Numbered from the stretch's first letter, positions 52,043 to 60,783 are shown. The stretch: 64,000 nucleotides of DNA from JALYNX01 sp963780755 (GCA_963780755.1 CAWACX010000002.1:434001-498000), one strand, 5' to 3'. Program-made: numbers and translations. The notes: generated by a model from the sequence alone, not told the origin.

Positions 52043-52857
52043 CACCATCAAAGGGAGAGATGCACAGTCACGATCTCGATCTGATCGCCGCGTTTGCCGA
52101 CGGTTCACTTCAGGATTCCGGCGAGGCGCGGGGTCTCATCGAGTCCTGTGCCCAGTGCCGCGCCGAATACGACGCTCAGCTCTCCACCCTGGCTGCATTG
52201 GATGCTCTTCCCCCTGTGAGTCCGATGACGGACATCGAGAAGGCCGCTCTCCACCGTGACCTGTGGACCGAGCTCCGCAACCCCCCGGCACCGGTCAAAG
52301 CCGCCAACCCTTGGTGGTACCGGTGGACCTACGCCGCGGCAGGGCTCTTTGTCGTCGTTGGCCTGGTCAGCGTGATCGGCCAACTCGACCAGGATGACTC
52401 GGCGCAGCCCGAGACCCTGCTCGCGGCAGACACGACCGCCGGCGGCGACGACTCGACCCGTGACGAAGAAGCGGAGCAGTTCGCCCCGCAGTCCGAGGGT
52501 GGCTCGGCCACCGCCACCACGACTGCCGCCGACGATGGGCCCCAAGAGAGTCCCACCACGACCGCAGCCGCGACCGAGACCACTCAGGCCGAGCTCGCGG
52601 CCGACGAGGACTTCGAGGAGGTCGCCACCGCCGCTCGGACCTCGGCGTTGCCCGAGGCCACCACCGCAACCACTGTCGCCCAGCAGGCGGAGCAATGCCT
52701 CGATGACGAAGCTCTGGGTGGCCATGAGCTGTTGGCAACGATCGAGCTGGACCGCACTTATCTGATCCTGATCCCGGCTGGCGTCCAACTCACGGAGAAC
52801 ACCCCGATCACCTTCGTCGACGCCGCCACCTGCGAGGTAATCCGCGTCGTTGAGTGA
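52039..52857 (+). CDS. membrane-spanning anti-sigma factor with zinc motif
   Basis: 272 aa. N-terminal cytoplasmic domain with a zinc-binding anti-sigma pattern: HSHDLDLIAAFADGS then IESCAQCRAE (HxnCxxC). One membrane helix (about 93-113), then a long low-complexity Ala/Thr/Glu-rich stretch and a small C-terminal domain with two Cys (QCLDDEAL, TCEVIRVVE) outside. Position and ATGA coupling to sigM make it the matching regulator (Rv3912 equivalent). Confidence 0.82.
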   Translation: MTPSKGEMHSHDLDLIAAFADGSLQDSGEARGLIESCAQCRAEYDAQLSTLAALDALPPVSPMTDIEKAALHRDLWTELRNPPAPVKAANPWWYRWTYAAAGLFVVVGLVSVIGQLDQDDSAQPETLLAADTTAGGDDSTRDEEAEQFAPQSEGGSATATTTAADDGPQESPTTTAAATETTQAELAADEDFEEVATAARTSALPEATTATTVAQQAEQCLDDEALGGHELLATIELDRTYLILIPAGVQLTENTPITFVDAATCEVIRVVE

Positions 52858-52888
52858 TTCCCCGCCGGTCACAACTAATCTCGGCTGC

Positions 52889-53164
52889 ATGGAGGACTAC
52901 GCCGCCAGGTTCGCCGATCTGCTGGAGCAGATCGCGACCAAGATCCGTTCGTTGACCGTGGACCGCGTGGCGAAGGGGATCAGGCTCACTGGCCTGGGAA
53001 TCCTGACGCTCACACTGGGGTTCACGGCAGTGGCGTTCCTGCTGTTCGCGATATTCGGGGCCCTCGAGATCCCGTTGACGACCGCAGGAGCTTTCGCCCT
53101 CCTGGGGGCGATCTTCATTGCTGTGGGCACCTTTCTCTGGTTGAAACGAGCGAAAGCGGAATGA
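52889..53164 (+). CDS. small membrane protein (holin-like two-helix family)
   Basis: 91 aa from ATG 52889. An amphipathic start (MEDYAARFADLLEQIATKIRSL) leads to two membrane helices (about residues 38-60 and 64-85) with a positively charged end. It resembles the phage-holin-like small proteins that accompany actinobacterial envelope genes; function unknown. TTG 52850 would lengthen it by 13 residues and overlap the anti-sigma gene. Its stop overlaps the trxB start (ATGA). Confidence 0.65.
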   Translation: MEDYAARFADLLEQIATKIRSLTVDRVAKGIRLTGLGILTLTLGFTAVAFLLFAIFGALEIPLTTAGAFALLGAIFIAVGTFLWLKRAKAE

Positions 53165-54087
53165 CACACGAAAGACTCATCATCATCGGGTCCGGCCCCG
53201 CCGGGCTCACCGCCGCGCTGTACGCGGCACGGGCCGACCTCGACCCACTCGTCTTCGAGGGCTCGGCCGCCGGAGGCCAGTTGATGATCACCACCGACGT
53301 CGAGAACTATCCCGGATTTCCCGACGGGATCCTCGGACCCGAGCTCATGGACCAGTTCCGCAAGCAGGCGGAGCGCTTCGGCGCTCGCCTCCGCCAGATC
53401 GACGTCACGGCAGCGGATTTCAGCAGCTCACCCTTTCGGATCGAGGTCGGAGGCGATGAGTTCACCGCCGACTCGGTGATCATCGCCACCGGCGCCTCAG
53501 CCAAATGGCTCGGTGTCCCCGGTGAGGACAAGCTCACCGGCAAGGGGGTGTCGGCGTGCGCCACGTGTGACGGCTTCTTCTTCCGCGACCAGGAGCTGGT
53601 AGTGGTGGGTGGTGGCGACACGGCGATGGAAGAGGCGCTGTTCCTCACCAAGTTCGCCTCGAAAGTGACCATCGTCCATCGCCGCGATGAGTTCCGGGCT
53701 TCCAAGATCATGGCGGCGCGGGCTCAGGAGCACGACAAGATCGATGTGATCTGGAATTCAGTAGTCACCGAGATCCACGGTGACTCCGGGGTGACCGGTG
53801 TCACGCTGGAGGACACGGTGACCGGAGAGAAACGCGAGATGGCGACTGACGGAGTGTTCATCGCCATTGGCCACAAGCCGAACACCGACATCTTCGCCGG
53901 CCAGCTCGATCTAGATGACAATGGGTACCTGCTGACACGTAAAGACGGGTCCACCCGCACCAAGATCGACGGTGTTTTCGTCGCGGGCGACGTGGCCGAC
54001 CACATCTATCGGCAGGCGGTGACCGCAGCCGGCACCGGGTGCATGGCCGCAATCGACGCGGAGCGCTGGCTCGCCGACAAGGAATGA
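53161..54087 (+). CDS. trxB: thioredoxin reductase
   Basis: 308 aa. FAD-binding IIGSGPAGLTAALYAARA, redox-active CATCDGFF (CxxC), NADPH-binding VVGGGDTAMEEALFLT, and C-terminal GVFVAGDVADHIYRQAVTAAGTGCMAA. Reduces thioredoxin with NADPH. Precedes trxA by 51 bp, the standard actinobacterial arrangement by the origin. Confidence 0.97.
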   Translation: MTHERLIIIGSGPAGLTAALYAARADLDPLVFEGSAAGGQLMITTDVENYPGFPDGILGPELMDQFRKQAERFGARLRQIDVTAADFSSSPFRIEVGGDEFTADSVIIATGASAKWLGVPGEDKLTGKGVSACATCDGFFFRDQELVVVGGGDTAMEEALFLTKFASKVTIVHRRDEFRASKIMAARAQEHDKIDVIWNSVVTEIHGDSGVTGVTLEDTVTGEKREMATDGVFIAIGHKPNTDIFAGQLDLDDNGYLLTRKDGSTRTKIDGVFVAGDVADHIYRQAVTAAGTGCMAAIDAERWLADKE

Positions 54088-54138
54088 TCCTCGGGCAGGG
54101 ATCGTTCCCCGTATTGACACAAGGAGAAACACCAGGAC

Positions 54139-54456
54139 ATGGCAGAAATCGTCACTCTCAATGACGGCACCTTCAATGACGCAATCAGCGCCGAGAAGCC
54201 GATACTCGTCGACTTCTGGGCCGAATGGTGCGGGCCGTGTCGCGTGATCGCCCCGGTGCTCGAAGAACTGGCCTCCGAGAACGACAACATCACCATCGGC
54301 AAGCTCAACGTCGACCACCATCCGATGCCGGCGGCGAGCAACGATGTGATGAGCATCCCCACCCTCATCCTGTTCTCCGACGGGGTGGAGAAGAAGCGAA
54401 TCGTCGGGGCCGCCCCCAAGCACCGCCTGCTCCAGGAGCTCGCGGAGTTCCTGTGA
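54139..54456 (+). CDS. trxA: thioredoxin
   Basis: 105 aa. Active site WAEWCGPCRVIAPV, then VDHHPMPAASNDVMSIPTLILF with the cis-proline. The variable stretch HHPMPAASND is slightly unusual (most have xNPxxAxxYG). Reduced by the adjacent TrxB; serves as a general thiol reductant. A hairpin (AACGCAG 54472-54478 / CTGCGTT 54490-54496) follows and may terminate the transcript. Confidence 0.95.
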   Translation: MAEIVTLNDGTFNDAISAEKPILVDFWAEWCGPCRVIAPVLEELASENDNITIGKLNVDHHPMPAASNDVMSIPTLILFSDGVEKKRIVGAAPKHRLLQELAEFL

Positions 54457-54532
54457 GCCCGCTGATCGCATAACGCAGCGATTTGCGATCTGCGTTTCGC
54501 GTTAGGCGTTTCTCGCATGCCACCATGTGGGC

Positions 54533-55501
54533 ATGCGGCTCTATCGCCTCGGCGATGAAGGAGACGCGGTCCGAGACATCCAGGACCGCCTGAGTGCCCT
54601 GGGACACGACTCCGGCACTGACCCCCGCGCCAGCTTTGGGCCGGGGACAGAAGCCGCAGTGTCGGCGTTCCAGAAGGCGAAGGGGCTCGACGTGGACGGG
54701 ATCGTCGGGCCCGACACCTGGCGCTCCTTGTGGGAAGCGGGATATCGCCTCGGTGATCGATTGCTGTTCTTCAGGCGGCCCATGTACCGCGGAGAGGACG
54801 TTTCTGAGCTCCAGTCCCGGCTCAACTCCCTTGGCTTCGACGCCGGCAAGGTGGACGGGATGCTCGGCCCCAAGACCGAGGCCGCGGTCCTCGAGTTCCA
54901 GCACAACCGCAACCTGGCAGAAGATGGAAAAGTGGGGCCTGAGGTCGTGACCGAACTCGGTCTGGTGACCCGCGGTGAGATGAAGGAGAGCCGCCATGCA
55001 GTGCGGGAGCGGGAATGGATGCGCCGACTCCCGACCACCGTGGCCGGGGCCCGGATCTACCTCGACGCCGGTTGTCGTGACCCTCACGAGGCCACCGTGG
55101 CCTGGGAGGCGGCATCCGCAGCCGCCCTCAATCTCCAGGACCTGGGCGGGATCCCGGTCCTCTCCAGGGCGCAAGACACCTCACTCCCTGAGAGGGTGCG
55201 GGCGATGCGCGCCAACCGCCTGGGATCCGACCTGGTAGTCGCATTTCACGTCAACTACGACGGAGAAGACTCTGTGTTCTACTTCGAGTCCGAGCATTCG
55301 AGCTCGACTGCCGGGGAGATGCTGGCCCGCTCGATCTCGTCGGTAGCCGGGGGCAAGGTCGAAGGCCGGGCCAATGCACTGCTCAAAGAGACATCGGCGC
55401 CTGCGGTGGTGGTATCCCGGGAAAAGCTCGACGAACAGGTCGGACTTGCCGTCGTCGATGGGATCACCCTCTTCTTCGCAAACGCGGCGGCTACCCGCTG
55501 A
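54533..55501 (+). CDS. cwlM: CwlM-like protein: two peptidoglycan-binding domains plus degenerate amidase_3 domain
   Basis: 322 aa from ATG 54533. Two PG_binding_1 modules (DAVRDIQDRLSALGH...VDGIVGPDTWRSL; DVSELQSRLNSLGF...DGMLGPKTEAAV) precede an N-acetylmuramoyl-L-alanine amidase fold. The first zinc motif, normally DPGHGG, is DAGCRDPH here; the central His in VAFHVNY remains. No signal peptide, so it is cytoplasmic, as in mycobacterial CwlM, which regulates MurA rather than cutting wall. Lies between trxA and parB exactly as Rv3915. Its 3' end overlaps the parB 3' end by 11 nt. Confidence 0.85.
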   Translation: MRLYRLGDEGDAVRDIQDRLSALGHDSGTDPRASFGPGTEAAVSAFQKAKGLDVDGIVGPDTWRSLWEAGYRLGDRLLFFRRPMYRGEDVSELQSRLNSLGFDAGKVDGMLGPKTEAAVLEFQHNRNLAEDGKVGPEVVTELGLVTRGEMKESRHAVREREWMRRLPTTVAGARIYLDAGCRDPHEATVAWEAASAAALNLQDLGGIPVLSRAQDTSLPERVRAMRANRLGSDLVVAFHVNYDGEDSVFYFESEHSSSTAGEMLARSISSVAGGKVEGRANALLKETSAPAVVVSREKLDEQVGLAVVDGITLFFANAAATR

Positions 55502-56354
55502 AGCTGCGGTAGAGCCGCTCCAACTCCTCGAGGGAGCCGAACCTGATCTCCAGCTTTCCCTTTTCGTTGCGATAGTTGATCTTGACCTCTGCGCCGAGAC
55601 GCTCGGTGAGCCGCTTCTCCAGTTCGATTATCTCCACCGGTCGCAGCTGGCGGAGCTGGCCCGTGCCCGGGGTGGTCTCCAGGCTCTTGCGGGCCCGGAC
55701 CGCGTCCTCCATCTGGCGCACCGACCATCCCTCCTCGGCGGCGCGGGTGGCGAGGTGGGTGGCAAAGGCCTCGTCCTCGACGCCGATCAGGGGCCGGACG
55801 TGGCCCGCCGTGAGCTGACCCTCGTCGACCAGGAGCTGGATCGCCGGGGGCAGTTGGAGCAGCCGAATCGTGTTCGAGATGGTGGGCCGCGACCGGCCCA
55901 CCCTGTCCGCTACCTGCTCCTGCGTCATTCCAAAATCTTCCAGGAGATGCTGGTAGGCGTTCGCCTCCTCGAGCGGGGTCAGGTCCTGACGCTGCACGTT
56001 TTCCACCAACGCCTCCACCAGCGTCGACGAGCCACTGGCCTCCCTGATAACCGCCGGGATGACACCAAGGCCGGCCCGCTTCGCCGCCCGCCAACGACGC
56101 TCGCCGGCGATGAGCACGTAGCCGTTGTCCCCCTCGGCCACCACCACCGGCTGCAGTACGCCGACCTCCCGCATCGACGCCGCCAACTCCTCGAGAGCTT
56201 CGTCGTCGAAATGGGTCCGCGGTTGATCGGGATTGGGGACGATGCTGTCCACTGGCACCTGGCGGAACCCGGTCCCCGCCTCATCCCCGGGATCGGTGGG
56301 GATCAGCGCTTCGAGACCGCGCCCCAACCCGGAACGTCGTGTCGGCATGGTCAT
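55491..56354 (-). CDS. parB: chromosome-partitioning protein ParB
   Basis: 287 aa from ATG 56354. N-terminal LGRGLEALIP, the CTP-binding ParB domain (QVPVDSIVPNPDQPRTHFDDEALEELAASM, GERRWRAAKRAGL, ALVENVQRQDLTPLEEA), the HTH (MTQEQVADRVGRSRPTISNTIRLLQLP) and a C-terminal dimer domain. It spreads from parS sites; a perfect parS lies ~1.4 kb away in rsmG. Start overlaps the parA stop (ATGA, 56354-56351). Confidence 0.96.
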   Translation of the reverse strand: MTMPTRRSGLGRGLEALIPTDPGDEAGTGFRQVPVDSIVPNPDQPRTHFDDEALEELAASMREVGVLQPVVVAEGDNGYVLIAGERRWRAAKRAGLGVIPAVIREASGSSTLVEALVENVQRQDLTPLEEANAYQHLLEDFGMTQEQVADRVGRSRPTISNTIRLLQLPPAIQLLVDEGQLTAGHVRPLIGVEDEAFATHLATRAAEEGWSVRQMEDAVRARKSLETTPGTGQLRQLRPVEIIELEKRLTERLGAEVKINYRNEKGKLEIRFGSLEELERLYRSFSG

Positions 56355-57139
56355 TTCTCCTTGAGCCCGTGGCGTTTTCTGAACTCTTTCCCGAGATGGC
56401 GATAGGCGATGGCGCCACGGCTCATCGGATCGAAGGCCTCGATGGGCTCGCCATAGGACGGCGCCTCGGAGAGACGCACCGATCGCGGGATCACAGTCGA
56501 GTAGGCGACATCGCCAAAGTGAGCGCGCACCTGGGCTGCCACGTCCTTCGAGAGCTTGGTCTTCCCGTCGAACATGGTGAGCACCACTCCCCCAACCTTC
56601 AAGTTCGGGTTGAGGTTTGTGGTCACCAATTGCACGTTTCGCAGCAACTGGCTGAGACCCTCGAGCGCGTAGTACTCGCATTGGATGGGAATGATCACTT
56701 CCTCGGCGGCGGTGAGGGCGTTGACCGTGAGCAGACCCAGCGAGGGCGGGCAGTCGATAAGGATCACATCGAAGTCCCCATCAGAGGACTGAATCGCATT
56801 CCGAAGCCGATTCTCCCTGGAAAACAAGGAAACCAGCTCGATCTCGGCCCCGGCGAGGTCGATGGTGGCGGGAACCACGAACAGGTCACGGACCGAGGTG
56901 GGTTCGATGGCGTCGTCGAGGTCGGACTCCTTGAGCATCACGTCATAGATCGAAAGCTCGATCGCCTCCCGGTCGATGCCGAGACCGCTGGTGGCATTGC
57001 CCTGGGGATCGAGATCGATGAGCAACATGCGTTGCCCCTGGAAAGCCAGCGCCGCCGCCAGATTGATCGCGGTCGTTGATTTGCCCACGCCACCCTTCTG
57101 GTTGGCCAGGGCTACGACCAATGGTCCTCGATCGGTCAC
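56351..57139 (-). CDS. parA: chromosome-partitioning ATPase ParA
   Basis: 262 aa from GTG 57139. Deviant Walker A ANQKGGVGKSTTAINLAAAL, Walker A' LLIDLDPQGNATSGLG, Walker B VILIDCPPSLGLLTVNAL. Moves ParB-parS complexes. Start overlaps the rsmG stop (GTGA, 57139-57136), so rsmG-parA-parB are translated in sequence. Confidence 0.97.
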   Translation of the reverse strand: MTDRGPLVVALANQKGGVGKSTTAINLAAALAFQGQRMLLIDLDPQGNATSGLGIDREAIELSIYDVMLKESDLDDAIEPTSVRDLFVVPATIDLAGAEIELVSLFSRENRLRNAIQSSDGDFDVILIDCPPSLGLLTVNALTAAEEVIIPIQCEYYALEGLSQLLRNVQLVTTNLNPNLKVGGVVLTMFDGKTKLSKDVAAQVRAHFGDVAYSTVIPRSVRLSEAPSYGEPIEAFDPMSRGAIAYRHLGKEFRKRHGLKEK

Positions 57140-57744
57140 GTCCGGCGCATGATAAGGAGCCAGATGGTCCGGTCAAGGATCTTCGACTCCACCTCCACGG
57201 TCTCGAAGCCCTCGTGCGTCGGCGCCACCACCCACGATCCCCCAAGCACCGCCCGCCCTCCCGGTTCCAGGAGAGACCAAAGCAGGGGCCGAGCCCGATC
57301 CGGAGGGAGCGTGGCCCGAGAGACCAACGCCGGCACAGGTTGGCCAAGGCTCTCGATTTCCCCTTGTATTACCTCGACATTTTGGAGTTCGAGGATCCGC
57401 TTCGCCCGACGCATCAGATCGACCCGCTTCCCCGAACGATCGAGGAGAACGAAGTGAGTCTCGGGAAGCATCACCGCCAGTGGGATCCCGGGAAGCCCGG
57501 CGCCGGACCCCAGGTCGATGACCCGGTCCGATCCCTCGAGCAGGTTGGCAAAGAGCAGCGAGTCGGCGATGTGGCGGTCGTGGAGTCGATCAGTTTCCGC
57601 CGCGCCCAGGGCCCCGGCTGGGATCGCTTCACTGCGAAGCCAGTCGCAGAATGCTTGGAGGCGATCCAGATCAGGATCGAGGAGAGGATGACCGATCTCG
57701 GCGGCCACTCCTCTCCATATTTCCCGGTGTTTCACGTGAAACAC
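57136..57744 (-). CDS. rsmG: 16S rRNA (guanine527-N7)-methyltransferase
   Basis: 202 aa. SAM-binding DLGSGAGLPGIPLAV, the RsmG fold with DRLHDRHIADSLLF, ELQNVEVIQGEIE and LVSRATLPP. Methylates G527 of 16S rRNA. Start GTG 57744 (TTG 57747 is possible): its first codons, FHVKHR, are the translation of the embedded parS site, as in many bacteria. Confidence 0.94.
   Translation of the reverse strand: MFHVKHREIWRGVAAEIGHPLLDPDLDRLQAFCDWLRSEAIPAGALGAAETDRLHDRHIADSLLFANLLEGSDRVIDLGSGAGLPGIPLAVMLPETHFVLLDRSGKRVDLMRRAKRILELQNVEVIQGEIESLGQPVPALVSRATLPPDRARPLLWSLLEPGGRAVLGGSWVVAPTHEGFETVEVESKILDRTIWLLIMRRT
57728..57743. promoter_or_regulatory. parS: parS centromere site
   Basis: TGTTTCACGTGAAACA, a perfect match to the 16-bp parS consensus bound by ParB, inside the 5' end of rsmG. 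No second copy was seen in the window. Confidence 0.95.
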
Positions 57745-57762
57745 CAAGTGGGTCGAGGAAGG

Positions 57763-58683
57763 CTATTCCTCTTCGCCGCGGATCGGGTCTGAGTCGTCAC
57801 CGTCGTCGTCGGTGGGCGCTTCCGGTTCTTCATCGACCCGGGTCAAAACCACATAGCGGCGGGGCGCCTCCCCCTCCGAATAGGAGCGCACCGAGGGATT
57901 TTCTGCAGCCGCGTCGTGGATCACCTTGCGATCGGCAGGGCTCATCGGCTCCAACATGATCTCGCCACCCTCCGCCAGCAATTGATCAATTAGTTGCTGG
58001 GCGTAGATGGTCAAGGCCTGCCGGCGCCGTTCTGCGTACCCGGCGATATCCAACCGAAGACGGGCGGTGTCCTGGGCGTAGCGCTGCATCACGGTCCGGG
58101 TCAGTTCGTGGATCGCGGAGCGCACCGTTCCCCGGACTCCGACCAAGGCCTCGGTCTGGTCACCATTGACGTCGGCGATGATCACGTCTTCCTCTACCTT
58201 GGTGGTGACCGATCCCTCGAGGCCATAAGCCGCTACCAAACCCTCGAGAAACTCGGCGGCGATCCGCGCCTGATCGTCGATGGTCAAAACCGGCCGATCA
58301 TCAACCCGAGGTTGCTCATCTCTGTCTTGACGATTCATGTCTCGACCCCTGCCCTTGCTCTGACTCTGTCGGTTTCCCTCATTCTTAGTCGATTGAGAGC
58401 GTTCCTGCCTTCCCCGGCCCCCATCGGTCGAGGACTGCTCTGAGCGATTGTTGCCGCGATTGTCTCCCGAGCTGCGTCGTTTTTCGTTGCGTCGACGGCG
58501 TGGCCGCCGCCTCTTTACCCGGACTACGGCATCTTGACCACCAAAACCGAGAAAGCCCTTCTCCGGCTCCTGAATTATCTCTACCGCCAACTGTTCACGG
58601 TCATCGACACCCAGTTCCCCCATCGCTGCCTCGATGGCGAGCTCCACGGTGCGCGCCCTGACCTCGATCTCGACGTAACTCAA
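57763..58683 (-). CDS. khpB: KhpB/Jag RNA-binding protein
   Basis: 306 aa. Jag_N domain at the start (SYVEIEVRARTVELAIEAAM...KGFLGFGGQDAVVRVKRRR), a long Arg/Gln/Ser/Asn-rich flexible linker (residues ~65-120), a KH domain and an R3H domain (YAERRRQALTIYAQ...SPADRKVIHDA), then an acidic tail. KhpB binds RNA and in other bacteria affects cell division. TTG 58683 is the best start; the yidC stop is 1 nt upstream, so the genes are almost overlapping. Corresponds to Rv3920. Confidence 0.9.
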   Translation of the reverse strand: MSYVEIEVRARTVELAIEAAMGELGVDDREQLAVEIIQEPEKGFLGFGGQDAVVRVKRRRPRRRRNEKRRSSGDNRGNNRSEQSSTDGGRGRQERSQSTKNEGNRQSQSKGRGRDMNRQDRDEQPRVDDRPVLTIDDQARIAAEFLEGLVAAYGLEGSVTTKVEEDVIIADVNGDQTEALVGVRGTVRSAIHELTRTVMQRYAQDTARLRLDIAGYAERRRQALTIYAQQLIDQLLAEGGEIMLEPMSPADRKVIHDAAAENPSVRSYSEGEAPRRYVVLTRVDEEPEAPTDDDGDDSDPIRGEEE

Positions 58684-58684
58684 A

Positions 58685-59617
58685 TCAGCTCCTTCTCCGC
58701 CTCTTGCGCTTGTCTGCAGCGCCTTGCTGTGGTTTCTTGGCCGGTTCGGGCGGTGGTGATCCATCCTCGCCCGAACCGTCCCCCAGGGCCTTGGCGCCAT
58801 TCCCCTGCGACCCACCGCTGAGCGCAGCGGGCTTGGGGCGACCGTCCATCTTGAAAATCAGGGCCTGTTGCCCGAGTCGGAACAGGTTGGAAGTTGTCCA
58901 GTAGAGCACCAGGCCGGCGGGGAAGTTCCACGAGATGAAACCGATGAACAGGGGCATGATCTTGGTGATCGCCTGTTGCGCGCCGGCCCCTTTCTGATCG
59001 GTGGGCCGGGTCTGCCCGTAGGTGGCGTGCCACTGCTGCACGTATTGGGTGGCCACCATGATCGCCATCATGATCAGGTAGGGGATCGCGGTGGCCAGGC
59101 TGACCGCAAATGCCTGGCTCGGGCTGACGCTGAGGTTCATCCCCAGGAACAGCTTGTCGGTCCCGTCTTGAAGAGCGAGACCCAATGCCGAGGTCGGGTT
59201 GATCGGGTGGGCGCCGGCAGGGTCCAGCGCTCCGCTCTCGAGCAGGATCAACGGGTTTTGCAACAACTGGAAGAGGGCGAACCAGATCGGCATCTGGATC
59301 AAGAGCGGGAGCAGACAGCCGCCTGGAGTGGCGCCCGCCGCCTTTTGCACCGCCATCAACTGCTTCTGCATCTCGGCGGGATCGTCTTTGTATTCCTTCT
59401 GGATCCGCTTGATCTCGGGCTGGATCTCGGTGAAGGCCCGGGTGGACCGGGTCTGCTTCAGGGTGAGCGGGAAGACGATGAGGTTGATGGTGATGGTGAG
59501 CAGGATGATCGAGATCCCGAGGCCGTTGCCTTCGGTAAGGGGAGGCACCAACAAGTCGTAGAAAAAGGCCAGGATCGAGCCCAGCCCCTGCTTGAGGAGG
59601 TCGAACAGTTGCCCCAT
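58685..59617 (-). CDS. yidC: membrane protein insertase YidC
   Basis: 310 aa, short Gram-positive type (60KD_IMP). Core: ISIILLTITINLIVFPLTLKQTR, PEIKRIQKEYKDDPAEMQKQLM, GGCLLPLLIQMPIWFALFQLL, IMPLFIGFISWNFPAGLVLYWTTSNLF, then a basic C-terminal tail (KRKRRRRS). Inserts and folds membrane proteins. Follows yidD with overlapping stop/start (TGATG). Confidence 0.95.
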   Translation of the reverse strand: MGQLFDLLKQGLGSILAFFYDLLVPPLTEGNGLGISIILLTITINLIVFPLTLKQTRSTRAFTEIQPEIKRIQKEYKDDPAEMQKQLMAVQKAAGATPGGCLLPLLIQMPIWFALFQLLQNPLILLESGALDPAGAHPINPTSALGLALQDGTDKLFLGMNLSVSPSQAFAVSLATAIPYLIMMAIMVATQYVQQWHATYGQTRPTDQKGAGAQQAITKIMPLFIGFISWNFPAGLVLYWTTSNLFRLGQQALIFKMDGRPKPAALSGGSQGNGAKALGDGSGEDGSPPPEPAKKPQQGAADKRKRRRRS

Positions 59618-59862
59618 CAGTTGGCCCTCCAGTTGTCCGGGACCGGGTCATAGCCGCCGGGCCGGAGTGGGTGGCAACGACCAATCCGCTTCATCCCGAG
59701 CCAACCGCCGTGGATGACCCCGAACCTGGAGATCGCCTCGGCGGTGTAGTGAGAGCACGTCGGCTGGTACCGGCAGTTCGCCTTCAGGTTAGGACTTACC
59801 AGTTTTTGGTAAATCGCGATCAACCCGAGGACCAACGACCGAGGGCGCAGCCACTCAATCAT
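59617..59862 (-). CDS. yidD: membrane protein insertion efficiency factor YidD
   Basis: 81 aa from ATG 59862. Family core: LVLGLIAIYQKLVSPNLKANCRYQPTCSHYTAEAISRFGVIHGGWLGMKRIGRCHP with the conserved CRYxPTCSxY motif. Helps YidC. Overlaps rnpA by 8 nt upstream and yidC downstream. Confidence 0.94.
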   Translation of the reverse strand: MIEWLRPRSLVLGLIAIYQKLVSPNLKANCRYQPTCSHYTAEAISRFGVIHGGWLGMKRIGRCHPLRPGGYDPVPDNWRAN

Positions 59863-60181
59863 TGCCCAGACCCTCAAGGGCACGCTCCAGCCAGCCCACC
59901 AGATCAGGGTGGGGGGCATTTGCTACCTGGCTGCTCCCGATAATCACGTAGTCATTTCCTGGTTTCAGCGGCAAGTCTCGCGCCGTGTGCCGCAGTCGGC
60001 GCTTGATCCGGTTCCGGGTCACCGCGTTCCCGACGCCTTTCGACACGACGAGCCCGAGCCGGGGTGGCCCCGCCTCACCGTGACATTGAACCATCACAAC
60101 GCCACCGGAGCGACGTCTCGTGCCCTCCTTCAACACCCTTCGAAAGTCAGAGGAGGATCGAAGGGAAGAGATGTCAGGCAG
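59855..60181 (-). CDS. rnpA: ribonuclease P protein component
   Basis: The RnpA fold is clear: LRSSSDFRRVLKEGTRR, PRLGLVVSKGVGNAVTRNRIKRRLRH (the RNR family signature) and DYVIIGSSQVANAPHPDL. It binds RNase P RNA for tRNA 5' maturation. The homologous part begins near 60181, where the only in-frame initiation candidate is CTG 60181, overlapping the rpmH stop. The first in-frame ATG is 60262, which would make 135 aa and place 27 codons inside rpmH. The start is unresolved; 60181 gives ~108 aa, normal for RnpA. Confidence 0.85.
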   Translation of the reverse strand: MPDISSLRSSSDFRRVLKEGTRRRSGGVVMVQCHGEAGPPRLGLVVSKGVGNAVTRNRIKRRLRHTARDLPLKPGNDYVIIGSSQVANAPHPDLVGWLERALEGLGND

Positions 60182-60308
60182 TGAGACGCTTCCGGCCTTT
60201 GAGGCGTCGCGCCTTGATGGTGGCCCGGCCGGCACGAGTCTGCATTCGATGCCGGAAGCCATGGCGCCGCTTCCGACGGCGAACCTTGGGCTGATATGTC
60301 CTCTTCAT
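60174..60308 (-). CDS. rpmH: 50S ribosomal protein bL34
   Basis: 44 aa, ATG 60308 to TGA 60174: MKRTYQPKVRRRKRRHGFRH then RMQTRAGRATIKARRLKGRKRLTA, the near-universal bL34 sequence. First gene of the leftward rpmH-rnpA-yidD-yidC-khpB run, divergent from dnaA. Confidence 0.97.
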   Translation of the reverse strand: MKRTYQPKVRRRKRRHGFRHRMQTRAGRATIKARRLKGRKRLTA

Positions 60309-60783
60309 GGCGAAGCAAATCTCTCTCAGGGGTGAAGCGACAGGTTACGAAGAGTCGGAAACCTATGTCAAAGTCCCGGTCGAGGCGCCACGGCTGCGCG
60401 ACCAGGGGTGCGAGCCCCGCGATGCCCCCCACGTCGCGAATAATCGGGACAGTTCGCGAAAAGAACCCAAGCGGTCGTTGCACCGGAAACGGAGCGGCAA
60501 ACGCATGGCAATCACTGGAAAAACCATATGTTACCTGGGGTTTCGCTGTGGAAAGATGGTCGTCCAGTCATCCACACCGTTGATTTCCGCGTTCTTGACG
60601 TGCCCTTGGGCGACGGCCGATACTCGCCTGCCTGACCTTGGGAGCGCGATCGACTTCCCTGTCGTTTGCCGAATGACTGGACCGCTCTCGGTGACAAATT
60701 GGTGACATCCCGGAGGATGTTCACAGTCATTTCCACAGATGTGGACGTTTCTGTGGACAACTGGCCGGGGGAGGAGAGTGGCC
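60309..60783 (+). promoter_or_regulatory. rpmH-dnaA divergent intergenic region with DnaA boxes
   Basis: 475 bp with no supported gene. The dnaA-proximal part has three DnaA-box-like 9-mers within 32 bp: 60729-60737 (ATTTCCACA, 7/9), 60740-60748 (ACGTCCACA on the minus strand) and 60752-60760 (TTGTCCACA on the minus strand, a perfect actinobacterial box). They probably mediate dnaA autoregulation and possibly origin function. The rest should hold the divergent promoters; no clear -35/-10 pair was chosen. Confidence 0.65.

Noticed and set aside
60307..60705. 133-codon frame in the rpmH-dnaA gap
   Set aside because: No ribosome-binding site, mixed low-bias codons and overlap with the rpmH promoter; treated as non-coding.
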